A stretch of DNA of 8,222 nucleotides from Actinomycetes bacterium (GTDB taxonomy: Bacteria > Actinomycetota > Acidimicrobiia > Spongiisociales > UBA5794): positions 1 to 8,222 of the forward strand of contig JAMBLK010000219.1 of assembly GCA_023336855.1 (NCBI GenBank), written 5' to 3'. Positions 1 to 6,612 of the stretch are shown here, one piece after another. How positions within the stretch are numbered: position 1 is the stretch's first letter; the number at the start of each line of letters is the position of its first letter. Below the pieces are notes generated by a model. It was given only the letters and a program-made list of their open reading frames with translations. It was not told where the DNA came from and did not search any database. The translations under genes were made by a program, and so were the position numbers.

Positions 1-171
1 CCGATCGCCCTCGCCACACCGATGTTCCACGGCGTCGAGTTGAGCAGGGCAATCGTGGTGGGATCAGAGCCGGCGGTCACGTGGTGGATCAGTGTGCTGT
101 ATCTGTCGGCATGGATCGTGATCGGCACCGCCCTCGCAGTCGGTCCATTCCGAAAGCGGTTGACGCCATGA
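1..171 (+). CDS. ABC-2 type transporter permease, C-terminal fragment (cut by window edge)
   Basis: Only the last 56 codons are in the window, read in frame 1 and ending in TGA at 169-171. The peptide contains the segment TPMFHGVELSR, then a hydrophobic stretch (about VTWWISVLYLSAWIVIGTAL) and a short basic tail. The same layout closes the next gene, which has SPLYHGVILIR, a last membrane helix and a basic tail, so the two are tandem paralogues. In this family (NodJ/DrrB-like ABC-2 permeases) the protein forms the membrane channel of an ATP-driven exporter. The ATP-binding subunit is expected upstream, outside the window. The substrate cannot be told. The TGA overlaps the ATG of the next gene, which shows an operon. 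The family call rests on a short fragment plus similarity to its neighbour. Confidence 0.75.
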   Translation, partial: PIALATPMFHGVELSRAIVVGSEPAVTWWISVLYLSAWIVIGTALAVGPFRKRLTP

Positions 172-971
172 CAACCGGCAACCTCGTCGCCCGAGTCGTT
201 CCACCTCTTCCGCGCCGGTGGCGAGGTCGATACCTCGTCGAGCGGAACGTGATATCCACCAAGTCGTTCTGGCCGGTCTTTCTGTCCGGGTTCTTCGAAC
301 CCGTCTTCTACCTCTTCGCGATCGGCGTTGGCATCGGGCAACTCGCGGGCGACGTTGAGGTAGCGGGCATCCCCGTCGAGTACACGGCATTCATCGCACC
401 GGCGATGCTGGCTGCGTCTGCCATGAACGGTGCCGTCTTCGAGTCGACGAATCTGTTCTTCAAACTGAAGTACGCCAAGATCTACGACGGAGTCCTGGCA
501 ACACCCGTCGGAGCGAAAGACGTCGCAACCGGCGAGATCACATGGGCTCTCATTCGGGGAGCGTTCTACTCGGCAGCCTTCCTCGTCGTCATGGCGATCA
601 TGGGACTCATCCACTCTCCGTACGGCATACTCGCCTTCCCCGCCACCATCCTCATCGGTTTCGCGTTCGGCGCCGCTGGAACCGCTGCAACAACGTACAT
701 GAGGACCTGGCAGGATCTCGACCTGGTGACACTCATCACGCTCCCGCTGTTCTTGTTCTCTGCAACCTTCTACCCGATCGACGTCTACCCGGAGTTCATG
801 CAGGTGATCACCTGGATCTCACCGCTCTACCACGGTGTCATTTTGATCCGTGGTCTCACGCTCGGGATCCTCGAATGGACGATGCTGATCAACGTTGCCT
901 ATCTCACGGCCATGGGAATCGCGGGTTCGTGGGTCACCGGACGTCGCATCGGAGCACTTCTCCTGAAATAG
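168..971 (+). CDS. ABC-2 type transporter permease (NodJ/DrrB-like)
   Basis: This is a 267-residue inner-membrane permease, a usual length for single ABC-2 permease subunits. I chose the ATG at 168 because it overlaps the stop of the upstream permease (ATGA). The frame stays open further upstream to 81, but the extra 29 residues are polar and arginine-rich and lie inside the upstream gene. About six hydrophobic helices are visible, near residues 34-55, 72-93, 130-149, 153-175, 185-205 and 237-257. The family-like features are an amphipathic basic N-terminus, YAKIYDGVLATPV after helix 2, FYPIDVYPEF after helix 5 and SPLYHGVILIRG before the last helix. There is no clear Shine-Dalgarno sequence, so translation is probably coupled to the upstream gene. 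It likely forms a heterodimer with the upstream paralogue and an ATPase encoded outside the window. The exported substrate is unknown. Linkage to the copper genes downstream is not shown, because a 74-base gap with its own ribosome binding site separates them. Confidence 0.88.
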   Translation: MTTGNLVARVVPPLPRRWRGRYLVERNVISTKSFWPVFLSGFFEPVFYLFAIGVGIGQLAGDVEVAGIPVEYTAFIAPAMLAASAMNGAVFESTNLFFKLKYAKIYDGVLATPVGAKDVATGEITWALIRGAFYSAAFLVVMAIMGLIHSPYGILAFPATILIGFAFGAAGTAATTYMRTWQDLDLVTLITLPLFLFSATFYPIDVYPEFMQVITWISPLYHGVILIRGLTLGILEWTMLINVAYLTAMGIAGSWVTGRRIGALLLK

Positions 972-1033
972 TCAATCGACGAAACCCGTTCCACAAGGGA
1001 TGGAGGCTTGATACGCTCGGCCTCGGAGCGACG

Positions 1034-1040
1034 AAGGAGA
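1034..1040 (+). promoter_or_regulatory. Ribosome binding site of the copZ-like gene
   Basis: AAGGAGA lies 5 bases before the ATG at 1046. It is the strongest Shine-Dalgarno match on the plus strand of this window. It fixes the start of the small chaperone, whose frame is otherwise open far upstream into the permease gene. The rest of the gap (972-1033) has a weak TCCA-N7-TGGA dyad at 990-1004 and a TACGCT -10-like hexamer at 1012-1017, but no convincing -35 element. Confidence 0.7.
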
Positions 1041-1045
1041 TCACC

Positions 1046-1261
1046 ATGTCCACCAAAACGCTGAATGTCCCCGAAATCTCGTGTGGACACTGCAAGTCTT
1101 CAATCGAAGGTGCAGTGTCGCCGCTCGATGGAGTTGACAAGGTCGAGGTCCACATCGAGGAACGCACCGTCGATCTCGATTACGACGGTTCTAACACAAC
1201 GTTCGACTCGATCGTGGCCGCCATCGAAGAGCAAGGCTACGACGTCCCCGACCAGAGCTGA
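1046..1261 (+). CDS. copZ: Copper metallochaperone, CopZ-like heavy-metal-associated (HMA) protein
   Basis: This 71-residue protein is one HMA domain, the normal size for a free CopZ/Atx1-type chaperone. The metal site is ISCGHC with C13 and C16, the CxxC pair that binds Cu(I). The end has the IEEQGYDV segment typical of the beta4 region of HMA domains. In the family, CopZ carries Cu(I) in the cytosol and hands it to the HMA domain or membrane site of CopA. It stands 24 bases before the copA-type gene, in the same reading frame and orientation, which fits a chaperone-pump operon. I chose the ATG at 1046 for its AAGGAGA site 5 bases upstream. A role with another soft metal such as Zn or Hg is possible from the domain alone, but the neighbouring Cu(I)-type ATPase favours copper. 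Confidence 0.9.
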   Translation: MSTKTLNVPEISCGHCKSSIEGAVSPLDGVDKVEVHIEERTVDLDYDGSNTTFDSIVAAIEEQGYDVPDQS

Positions 1262-1285
1262 CGACGGTCTGACCGGAGTCCAACG

Positions 1286-3448
1286 ATGACCGATACGCAG
1301 TCGATCACCTTCGATGTCGATGGCATGACGTGCGCGTCGTGCGCATTGAGGATCGAACGCGTCCTTGGCAAGCAGGACGGCGTCGAGACGGCGATCGTCA
1401 ACTACGCGGGGCATGAGGCCCGGGCCGAGATCAGCCCCGACGTCGACGTGGAAGCCCTGCGGGCAGCGGTCGCGAAGATCGGATACGAGATCGAGCCTGT
1501 CATCGCCGGCGAAGAACGCGTCAGCGTCAGCGAGCGCTACGACGAAGAGGTCATCTACCAACGCAAGAACCTCATCGGTGCTGCTGTGCTCACAATCCCT
1601 GTGTTCTTGCTCGCCATGCTCGGCCCGGAAGAGATGTGGAACTTCGCCCTGCAGGCGGTCCTCACCACCGCGGTCGTCTTCGGCTTCGGATGGCAGTTCC
1701 ACAAGGCGGCGTGGAAGCAGGTCACGTCGATGAGTCCGGCGATGGACACGCTGGTCTCAGTTGGAACCATCACAGCTTGGAGCTACTCGCTGTTCGCGAT
1801 GTTCGAAGGCTCTGCCGTCTTCTTCGACACCGCCGCCATGATCACGACGCTCATCCTGCTCGGTCGCTTCTTCGAGGCACGGGCGAAGGGTCGCGCATCT
1901 CGCGCTATCACCAAACTCCTCGAGTTGGGGGCGAAACAGGCCCGTGTCGTCCGGGACGGCTCAGAGGTGATGGTCGACGTCGGCGATGTCCTGGTCGGAG
2001 ACACCGCGGTTGTCTTGCCGGGAGAGAAGATCCCGACGGACGGCAGGATCACAACCGGTTCGTCGAGTGTCGACGAGTCGATGCTCACGGGCGAGTCGAT
2101 GCCCGTTGACAAGACTCCGGGAGACGATGCGTTCGGAGCGACGATCAACCAGCAAGGCCGCCTGGAGATCGAGGTCCTGAAGGTCGGTGACGCCACGGCG
2201 CTGGCCCAGATCGTCCGACTGGTCGAGGATGCGCAGGCGACGAAAGCTCCGGTCCAGCGTCTCGCCGACCGCGTATCGGCCGTCTTCGTTCCGACCGTTC
2301 TCGTGATCGCAGCAGTCGTGTTCGCCGTCTGGATGATCGTGAGCGGAGGGGACGTGCCGGTGGCTCTCCGCAATGCCGTCGCGGTGCTCATCATTGCCTG
2401 CCCGTGCGCCATGGGACTCGCCACACCGACCGCCATCATGGTCGGTTCGGGACGCGGGGCCGAACTCGGCGTGCTCTTCAAGAACGCCGAGGTGTTCGAA
2501 CGGGCGCGTTCGGTGGATATCGTGGTCTTCGACAAGACCGGAACACTCACTCGCGGGGCCATGACCCTCACCGATGTCATCACGGATGACCAAGAGGCCC
2601 ACTTCCTTGCCCTCGCCGGATCGGTAGAAGCCGCCAGCGAACACCCGATCGGCAAGGCCGTTGCACTCGGTGCCGAGGAACGCGACGTCGAACTCTCCAC
2701 GCCGACCGATTTCTCTGCGCTTCGCGGCCAGGGCGTCGTTGGTACGGTCGACGGTGTCGAGGTCGCCGTCGGCAAGGCGAAACTGATGGCCGAACGCGGC
2801 CTCCAGATCCCCGAGCGATACACCGACGCGATGGAACAGATCGAGATCGCGGGCAACACGGCGTTCCTAGTCGGTTGGGACGGCACCGTGCAAGGAACCA
2901 TCGGCGTCGCCGACACGGTCAGGGCGTCATCGGCAGAGGCGGTCTCCACGCTGAAGTCCATGGGCGTCGACGTCGTCATGCTCACCGGAGACAACCAGAG
3001 GACTGCTGAGACGATCGCCGCCGAGATCGGTATCACCAACGTGATCGCCGAGGTCCTCCCCGGCGACAAGGCCGAAGAGATCCGCCGACTGCAACATGAG
3101 GGAAATTCGGTTGGCTTCGTCGGTGACGGGATCAACGACGCTCCCGCGCTCACCCAGGCCGATCTCGGCATGGCAGTGGGGTCGGGGACCGACGTCGCGA
3201 TCGAAGCAGGTGACGTCGTCTTGATGAGCGGTGATCCGATGCTCGCCGTCACGTCACTTCGGCTCGCCCGGAGGACATTCTCGACGATCAAGGAGAACCT
3301 CTTCTGGGCTTTCGGCTACAACACCGCGGCGATCCCGCTTGCAGCTCTCGGGTTCCTCAATCCGATGATCGCCGCTGGAGCTATGGCGTTCTCATCGGTC
3401 TCCGTGGTCACGAACTCCCTCCGCCTGCGCCGCTTCGGTCGCAGTTGA
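1286..3448 (+). CDS. copA: Cu(I)-exporting P1B-type ATPase, CopA-like
   Basis: This 720-residue membrane pump exports Cu(I) from the cytosol using ATP. It has one N-terminal HMA domain with GMTCASC (C16, C19). Eight membrane helices follow in the P1B pattern: four before the actuator domain, two before the catalytic core and two at the end. The actuator motif is TGES (268-271). The ion-site motif CPC is at 372-374 in helix 6. The phosphorylation motif DKTGT starts at D416. The nucleotide-binding HP pair is H453-P454, and the hinge GDGIND is 613-618. The Cu(I)-type signatures Y678-N679 in helix 7 and M700..S703-S704 in helix 8 place it in P1B-1 and argue against Zn/Cd or Co transport. GGAG at 1275-1278 lies 7 bases before the ATG. 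All catalytic residues are present and the length is normal, so it should be functional. A copper-responsive regulator would be expected but is not in the window. Confidence 0.96.
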   Translation: MTDTQSITFDVDGMTCASCALRIERVLGKQDGVETAIVNYAGHEARAEISPDVDVEALRAAVAKIGYEIEPVIAGEERVSVSERYDEEVIYQRKNLIGAAVLTIPVFLLAMLGPEEMWNFALQAVLTTAVVFGFGWQFHKAAWKQVTSMSPAMDTLVSVGTITAWSYSLFAMFEGSAVFFDTAAMITTLILLGRFFEARAKGRASRAITKLLELGAKQARVVRDGSEVMVDVGDVLVGDTAVVLPGEKIPTDGRITTGSSSVDESMLTGESMPVDKTPGDDAFGATINQQGRLEIEVLKVGDATALAQIVRLVEDAQATKAPVQRLADRVSAVFVPTVLVIAAVVFAVWMIVSGGDVPVALRNAVAVLIIACPCAMGLATPTAIMVGSGRGAELGVLFKNAEVFERARSVDIVVFDKTGTLTRGAMTLTDVITDDQEAHFLALAGSVEAASEHPIGKAVALGAEERDVELSTPTDFSALRGQGVVGTVDGVEVAVGKAKLMAERGLQIPERYTDAMEQIEIAGNTAFLVGWDGTVQGTIGVADTVRASSAEAVSTLKSMGVDVVMLTGDNQRTAETIAAEIGITNVIAEVLPGDKAEEIRRLQHEGNSVGFVGDGINDAPALTQADLGMAVGSGTDVAIEAGDVVLMSGDPMLAVTSLRLARRTFSTIKENLFWAFGYNTAAIPLAALGFLNPMIAAGAMAFSSVSVVTNSLRLRRFGRS

Positions 3449-3473
3449 CAAGCATCTGTTGACCCGCTGCACT
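3445..3473 (+). promoter_or_regulatory. Possible promoter before the metallo-beta-lactamase/rhodanese gene
   Basis: A perfect TTGACA (3445-3450) overlaps the stop codon of the copA-like gene. After a 17-base spacer comes TGCACT (3468-3473), a poor -10 element that matches TATAAT only at positions 1, 4 and 6. If used, transcription would start roughly 5 bases before the ATG at 3485 and give a nearly leaderless message. That would fit the lack of any Shine-Dalgarno sequence in the 36-base gap. It may be chance, and the gene could equally be read from the copper operon transcript. Confidence 0.22.
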
Positions 3474-3484
3474 TCGCACCTTCA

Positions 3485-4804
3485 ATGAACGTCACGGTTA
3501 TCCCCACTCCCGGTTTAGGAGACTCCACGTACCTCTTCGAACACGATGGCGTCGGCTTGATCATCGATCCACAGCGCGACATCGATAGGTTCGTCGAGGC
3601 CGCCTCTCATCTCGACACACGCTTCGTGCTCGAGACTCACCTCCATAACGACTATGTATCGGGTGGCAGGGCATTCGCTGCAACGACGGGCGCAGAACTC
3701 GTCATCCCCGCTTCCGCGGGTGTTGCGTTCAGCCATCGACCGGCGTTCCACTACGAGGACATCGACGGCGGCCCGTTCACCGTCCGTCCGATCCATACGC
3801 CGGGTCACACGCCGGAGCACGTGAGCTATCTCGTCCTCGTTGACGACGAGGCCGTTGCCCTGTTCTCAGGAGGCAGCCTCCTCGTCGGATCGGCCGGACG
3901 CACCGACCTTCTCGGCGTCGATCGAGCCGATCAACTTGCCCGACTCCAGTACGGGTCGGTCACCCGCCTCGCGGCCCTGCCCGAGCGTGTTGCCCTCTAT
4001 CCCACGCACGGAGCGGGGTCCTTCTGCACGGCATCCGTCGCAGAGACCACGACGTCGTCGATCGGCATCGAGAGGCGGTCGAACCCGGTGCTCGGACACG
4101 CTTCGGAAAATTCGTTCGTCGCCGCGGCCCTCTCCGATCTGCAGCCATATCCCGACTACTACGCACAGATGGGTCCGATCAACCTCGTCGGACCGAAACC
4201 GTTTCCAACGGATTCGCTTCTGCCCCTGAACGTCGACACCATCCCCGACGATGCCTCCGTTCTCGATATCCGACCCCACGCCGACTACGCCGCCGGACAC
4301 CTGGCAGGTTCGTACGGACTCGAACTCGAGGATCAGATGGGAGTCTGGGCCGGGTGGCTCGTGCCCTTCAATGAGCCGATCGCTCTTATCGCCGATGAGG
4401 GCCAGGACGTAGAGAGCGCGGTAACCCAACTTGCTCGCGTGGGCTACGACCGTGTGGTCGGCGTCGTCAACGATCTCACCGGGTGCGAGAACCTGAGGAG
4501 TTACAGCCTTGCTCCGATCGCCGATTTCGTGACGGAGGTTCGCCTCGCTTCACCCCAGACCCTTGACGTTCGCGCACCCGGCGAATGGGAGGCCGGATCG
4601 ATTCCGAACTCGATTCACACCTATGTTCCGGACCTACGCGATGGGCTTCCGGAAGCGCTCGATCCCAATCGGCCGGTGTGGGTTATCTGCGGAGGTGGCT
4701 ACCGGTCGGAGATGGCCGTGCGCTACCTGGAGGCGGGCGGCTTCCGACCCACCGTCGTAGTCGGTGGCGGCGTGGAAGACGTATTGGCCGCGCTCGCCGG
4801 GTGA
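3485..4804 (+). CDS. Metallo-beta-lactamase-fold / double rhodanese protein (persulfide dioxygenase-like family)
   Basis: This protein has 439 residues. Residues 1 to about 235 form a metallo-beta-lactamase fold with THLHNDY (H52, H54, D56) and HTPGHTPEH (H108, H112). Two rhodanese domains follow, at about 248-340 and 355-439. The first has LDIRPHADYAAGHL, but D304 seems to stand where the active cysteine should be, so it is probably inactive. The second has LDVRAPGEWEAG and the active loop CGGGYRS with C402, so it could carry a persulfide. Relatives include ETHE1-type persulfide dioxygenases and MBL-rhodanese fusions that act on glutathione or other low-molecular persulfides. Two metal-site positions are changed: Y57 in place of the last His of HxHxDH, and G130 (SGGSL) where SGDTL usually gives an Asp ligand. 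Oxygenase activity is therefore uncertain, and a sulfane-sulfur transfer or binding role is an alternative. ATG 3485 is the only ATG, GTG or TTG between the in-frame copA stop and the domain. No clear ribosome binding site is seen. It is probably the last gene of the copper operon. Confidence 0.87.
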   Translation: MNVTVIPTPGLGDSTYLFEHDGVGLIIDPQRDIDRFVEAASHLDTRFVLETHLHNDYVSGGRAFAATTGAELVIPASAGVAFSHRPAFHYEDIDGGPFTVRPIHTPGHTPEHVSYLVLVDDEAVALFSGGSLLVGSAGRTDLLGVDRADQLARLQYGSVTRLAALPERVALYPTHGAGSFCTASVAETTTSSIGIERRSNPVLGHASENSFVAAALSDLQPYPDYYAQMGPINLVGPKPFPTDSLLPLNVDTIPDDASVLDIRPHADYAAGHLAGSYGLELEDQMGVWAGWLVPFNEPIALIADEGQDVESAVTQLARVGYDRVVGVVNDLTGCENLRSYSLAPIADFVTEVRLASPQTLDVRAPGEWEAGSIPNSIHTYVPDLRDGLPEALDPNRPVWVICGGGYRSEMAVRYLEAGGFRPTVVVGGGVEDVLAALAG

Positions 4805-4821
4805 GAGTCAGACGACAGGGA

Positions 4822-4878
4822 GATACCGGATAGCGGATTTCGGACTACCGGCTACCGAGTACCGGATACCCGATACCA
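4822..4878. repeat. Degenerate tandem heptamer array, eight GATACCG-like units
   Basis: Read on the plus strand, the units are GATACCG, GATAGCG, GATTTCG, GACTACCG (one inserted base), GCTACCG, AGTACCG, GATACCC and GATACCA, head to tail without gaps. It sits at the meeting point of the convergent operons: the plus-strand gene stops at 4804, and the minus-strand protease gene stops inside the array at 4845-4847. The last four to five units encode the protease residues 151-160 and its stop. I see no strong stem-loop with a T-run, so it does not look like a standard terminator. It resembles the short tandem heptanucleotide repeats known in other bacteria in size only. Its function is unknown. Confidence 0.75.
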
Positions 4879-5327
4879 CTCTCTGCCATTTCTTCGACGA
4901 CCAATTCCACGACTTCATCAGCCGCGGCTTCGATCTCGGGAGCCAACTCCACGCCGGGCCCCACCGTGCCGATCTCGATTCCGTAGACGACCAGTTCGTC
5001 CGGCATCATGTCCACGGCCCCACCGAGGTCGATAGCTTCGACCACGCCGATGAGATGGGTTGACGCCGAGCGCCACGATGACGGGAAACCCGCCTTCCCG
5101 TCGATGCGGTGAACCGAGCCGGGAACGCCACCCGAGACCACGGCGTCGACAACGACGGTCAGCCTGGCGTCGCGCCACGTGTCAAGGAGATGTGTAGCAT
5201 CCCCGACCGATTCCACCAAGGCAACCGACTCCGGAAGCCGCCCGGCGAGCCGATCGATCACGATCGGACCCACCGCGTCGTCGCCCATCATCCGGTTGCC
5301 GACCCCTATCACGACAACGTCAGCCAC
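4845..5327 (-). CDS. NiFe-hydrogenase maturation endopeptidase (HycI/HupD family)
   Basis: This cytosolic protease has 160 residues, the usual size for the family. It should trim the C-terminal extension of the large subunit once nickel is inserted. The N-terminus reads VVVIGVGNRMMGDDAVG, the family's GxGNxxxxDD signature. By comparison with HycI, D17 would be a metal-contact residue, and D61 (VVVDAVVSG) and H91 (STHLIG) the other two. The start is a GTG at 5327, eight bases inside the end of hyhL, with only a weak GGTGG upstream, so translation is probably coupled to hyhL. Its direct position after hyhL, which carries a cleavable tail, makes HyhL the likely substrate. An odd point is that residues 151-160 (GIGYPVLGSR) and the TAG stop are encoded by a tandem heptamer array, so this tail probably arose by repeat expansion and may not matter for activity. 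Helper genes such as hypABCDEF are not in the window. Confidence 0.92.
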   Translation of the reverse strand: MADVVVIGVGNRMMGDDAVGPIVIDRLAGRLPESVALVESVGDATHLLDTWRDARLTVVVDAVVSGGVPGSVHRIDGKAGFPSSWRSASTHLIGVVEAIDLGGAVDMMPDELVVYGIEIGTVGPGVELAPEIEAAADEVVELVVEEMAESGIGYPVLGSR

Positions 5328-6612
5328 GTTCCACCGTCAGGTCGAGGAAGTGCGTCGCACACGAGATGCAAGGGTCATAGTTCCGGATCGACTGCTCGAG
5401 TACCCACGACAACTCGTCATCGGGAAGATGAAGGTGTCCTTCGAGCACGAACCGCAGATCTGACTCGATCGTCAATTGGTTCTGAGCCGTCGGTGGGACG
5501 ATCTGCGCGTCCGCGATGCGCCCGTCGTCGTGGATCCGATACCGGTGGTACAGCAGCCCGCGGGGGGCTTCCGTTGCCCCGTGCCCCTCGCCCTCGACCG
5601 CCGTGTATGCCACGTACGCTTCCGTCGGCTGCACCCAACTGTCGATGATCCGCAAGGACTCCTCAACCGCATAGAGCACCTCGACGGCCCGAACCACGAT
5701 GCTCTTGAACGGATTGTCGACCGTGGTCCCAAGACCCGCTTCGAGAGCCATCTCTTGAGCGAACGGCGTCAGCTTCTCGAAGTTGTTCGCATAGCGGGCG
5801 AGCGGGCCGACGTGATAGGCACCTCGCTCACGGATCTGCGAATGGAGGGCGTTCGATCGCTCGACGTGTTGCTCGACGAAGTAGTCGTTGTACTCGGAGA
5901 TCGCCAGGTCGAGACCCTTGTTCGAGACGATCCGGCCTTCGTTGAACGGATACTCGTCGGGGTGACTCAACGAGACGAACTCGAAGTCCATGTCTGCTTC
6001 GGGGAACGTGAATCCGCTGACGAAACGGATCGTTGCCGCTGCTGCGTCCCTCGCCCATTCGAGTTCGGAAACGAGTGATTCGAGTTCGCGCTTCGTGGGA
6101 ACCCGGTAGAAGCCACCGACCCGAACGTTGATCGGATGGATCTCACGACCGCCGACGAGCCCGACGATCGAGTTCCCTGCCTTCTTGAGCCGGAGACCCT
6201 GTTCGACGACCTCGCGATGATCTGCGGCCATGTGGATACCGCTCTCGTACCCGAGGAAATCGGGGGCGTGGAGCAGGTAGATGTGCAGTGCGTGGCTCTC
6301 GATCCACTCGCCGCAGTAGAGCAGTCTGCGCAACTCGCGCAGCGATCCGCCAACGGTCACATCGAAGGCATCCTCCATCGCGTGGACGGCGCTCATCTGA
6401 TACGCAACAGGGCAGATACCGCAGATTCGGGCCGTGATATCCGGTGCTTCCGTGTGGGGCCGACCCCTCATGAACGCCTCGAAGAACCGCGGCGGCTCGA
6501 AGATCGAGAATTCGACTTCCTCGATCTTGTCGTCAACGACCTTGACCCGCATCGATCCTTCGCCTTCAACACGTGCCAGGTACTCAACCGAGATCTCTCT
6601 GGCGTTCGTCAC
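5320..6612 (-). CDS. hyhL: Group 3b NiFe-hydrogenase large (catalytic, alpha) subunit
   Basis: This 430-residue subunit carries the NiFe active site where H2 is made or split. The N-terminal motif ARICGICPVA gives C64 and C67, and the C-terminal motif DPCISCATH gives C415 and C418, so all four cysteine ligands are present. The conserved glutamate of the RVEGEG segment is near residue 16. The chain continues nine residues past H421 (FLDLTVERG). In this family that extension is removed after His by a dedicated protease, and such a protease is encoded next. The length is short compared with membrane-bound group 1 enzymes, and the gene follows an NAD(P)-reductase-like subunit and a small subunit without a Tat signal. 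These points indicate a cytosolic group 3 enzyme, most likely 3b (sulfhydrogenase type), which couples H2 to NADP(H). The start is GTG at 6612 with GGAGG six bases upstream, overlapping the hyhS stop by four bases (GTGA). Group 3d or F420-linked 3a is less likely given the partner subunits. Confidence 0.94.
   Translation of the reverse strand: MTNAREISVEYLARVEGEGSMRVKVVDDKIEEVEFSIFEPPRFFEAFMRGRPHTEAPDITARICGICPVAYQMSAVHAMEDAFDVTVGGSLRELRRLLYCGEWIESHALHIYLLHAPDFLGYESGIHMAADHREVVEQGLRLKKAGNSIVGLVGGREIHPINVRVGGFYRVPTKRELESLVSELEWARDAAAATIRFVSGFTFPEADMDFEFVSLSHPDEYPFNEGRIVSNKGLDLAISEYNDYFVEQHVERSNALHSQIRERGAYHVGPLARYANNFEKLTPFAQEMALEAGLGTTVDNPFKSIVVRAVEVLYAVEESLRIIDSWVQPTEAYVAYTAVEGEGHGATEAPRGLLYHRYRIHDDGRIADAQIVPPTAQNQLTIESDLRFVLEGHLHLPDDELSWVLEQSIRNYDPCISCATHFLDLTVERG

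Noticed and set aside
81..167. Upstream extension of the second permease by 29 residues
   Set aside because: It would overlap the upstream permease in a different frame. The ATGA junction at 168-171 is a typical coupled start.
542..1045. Long upstream extension of the copZ frame into the permease gene
   Set aside because: The extension is arginine- and histidine-rich, overlaps the real permease in another frame, and the AAGGAGA site marks ATG 1046 as the start.
1783..3291. A 502-codon open frame on the minus strand opposite the copA-like gene
   Set aside because: It lies wholly antisense to a gene with every P1B-ATPase motif. Its product is rich in Ser, Thr, Ala and Arg with no recognisable domain, as expected from the shadow of a GC-rich gene.
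4805..4880. A transcription terminator hairpin between the convergent operons
   Set aside because: I found no long GC-rich inverted repeat with a T-run. The visible structure is a direct tandem repeat, with only short self-complementary CCGG bits.
5476..6078. A 200-codon plus-strand open frame opposite hyhL
   Set aside because: hyhL has all its cysteine motifs on the other strand; this frame has no recognisable features.
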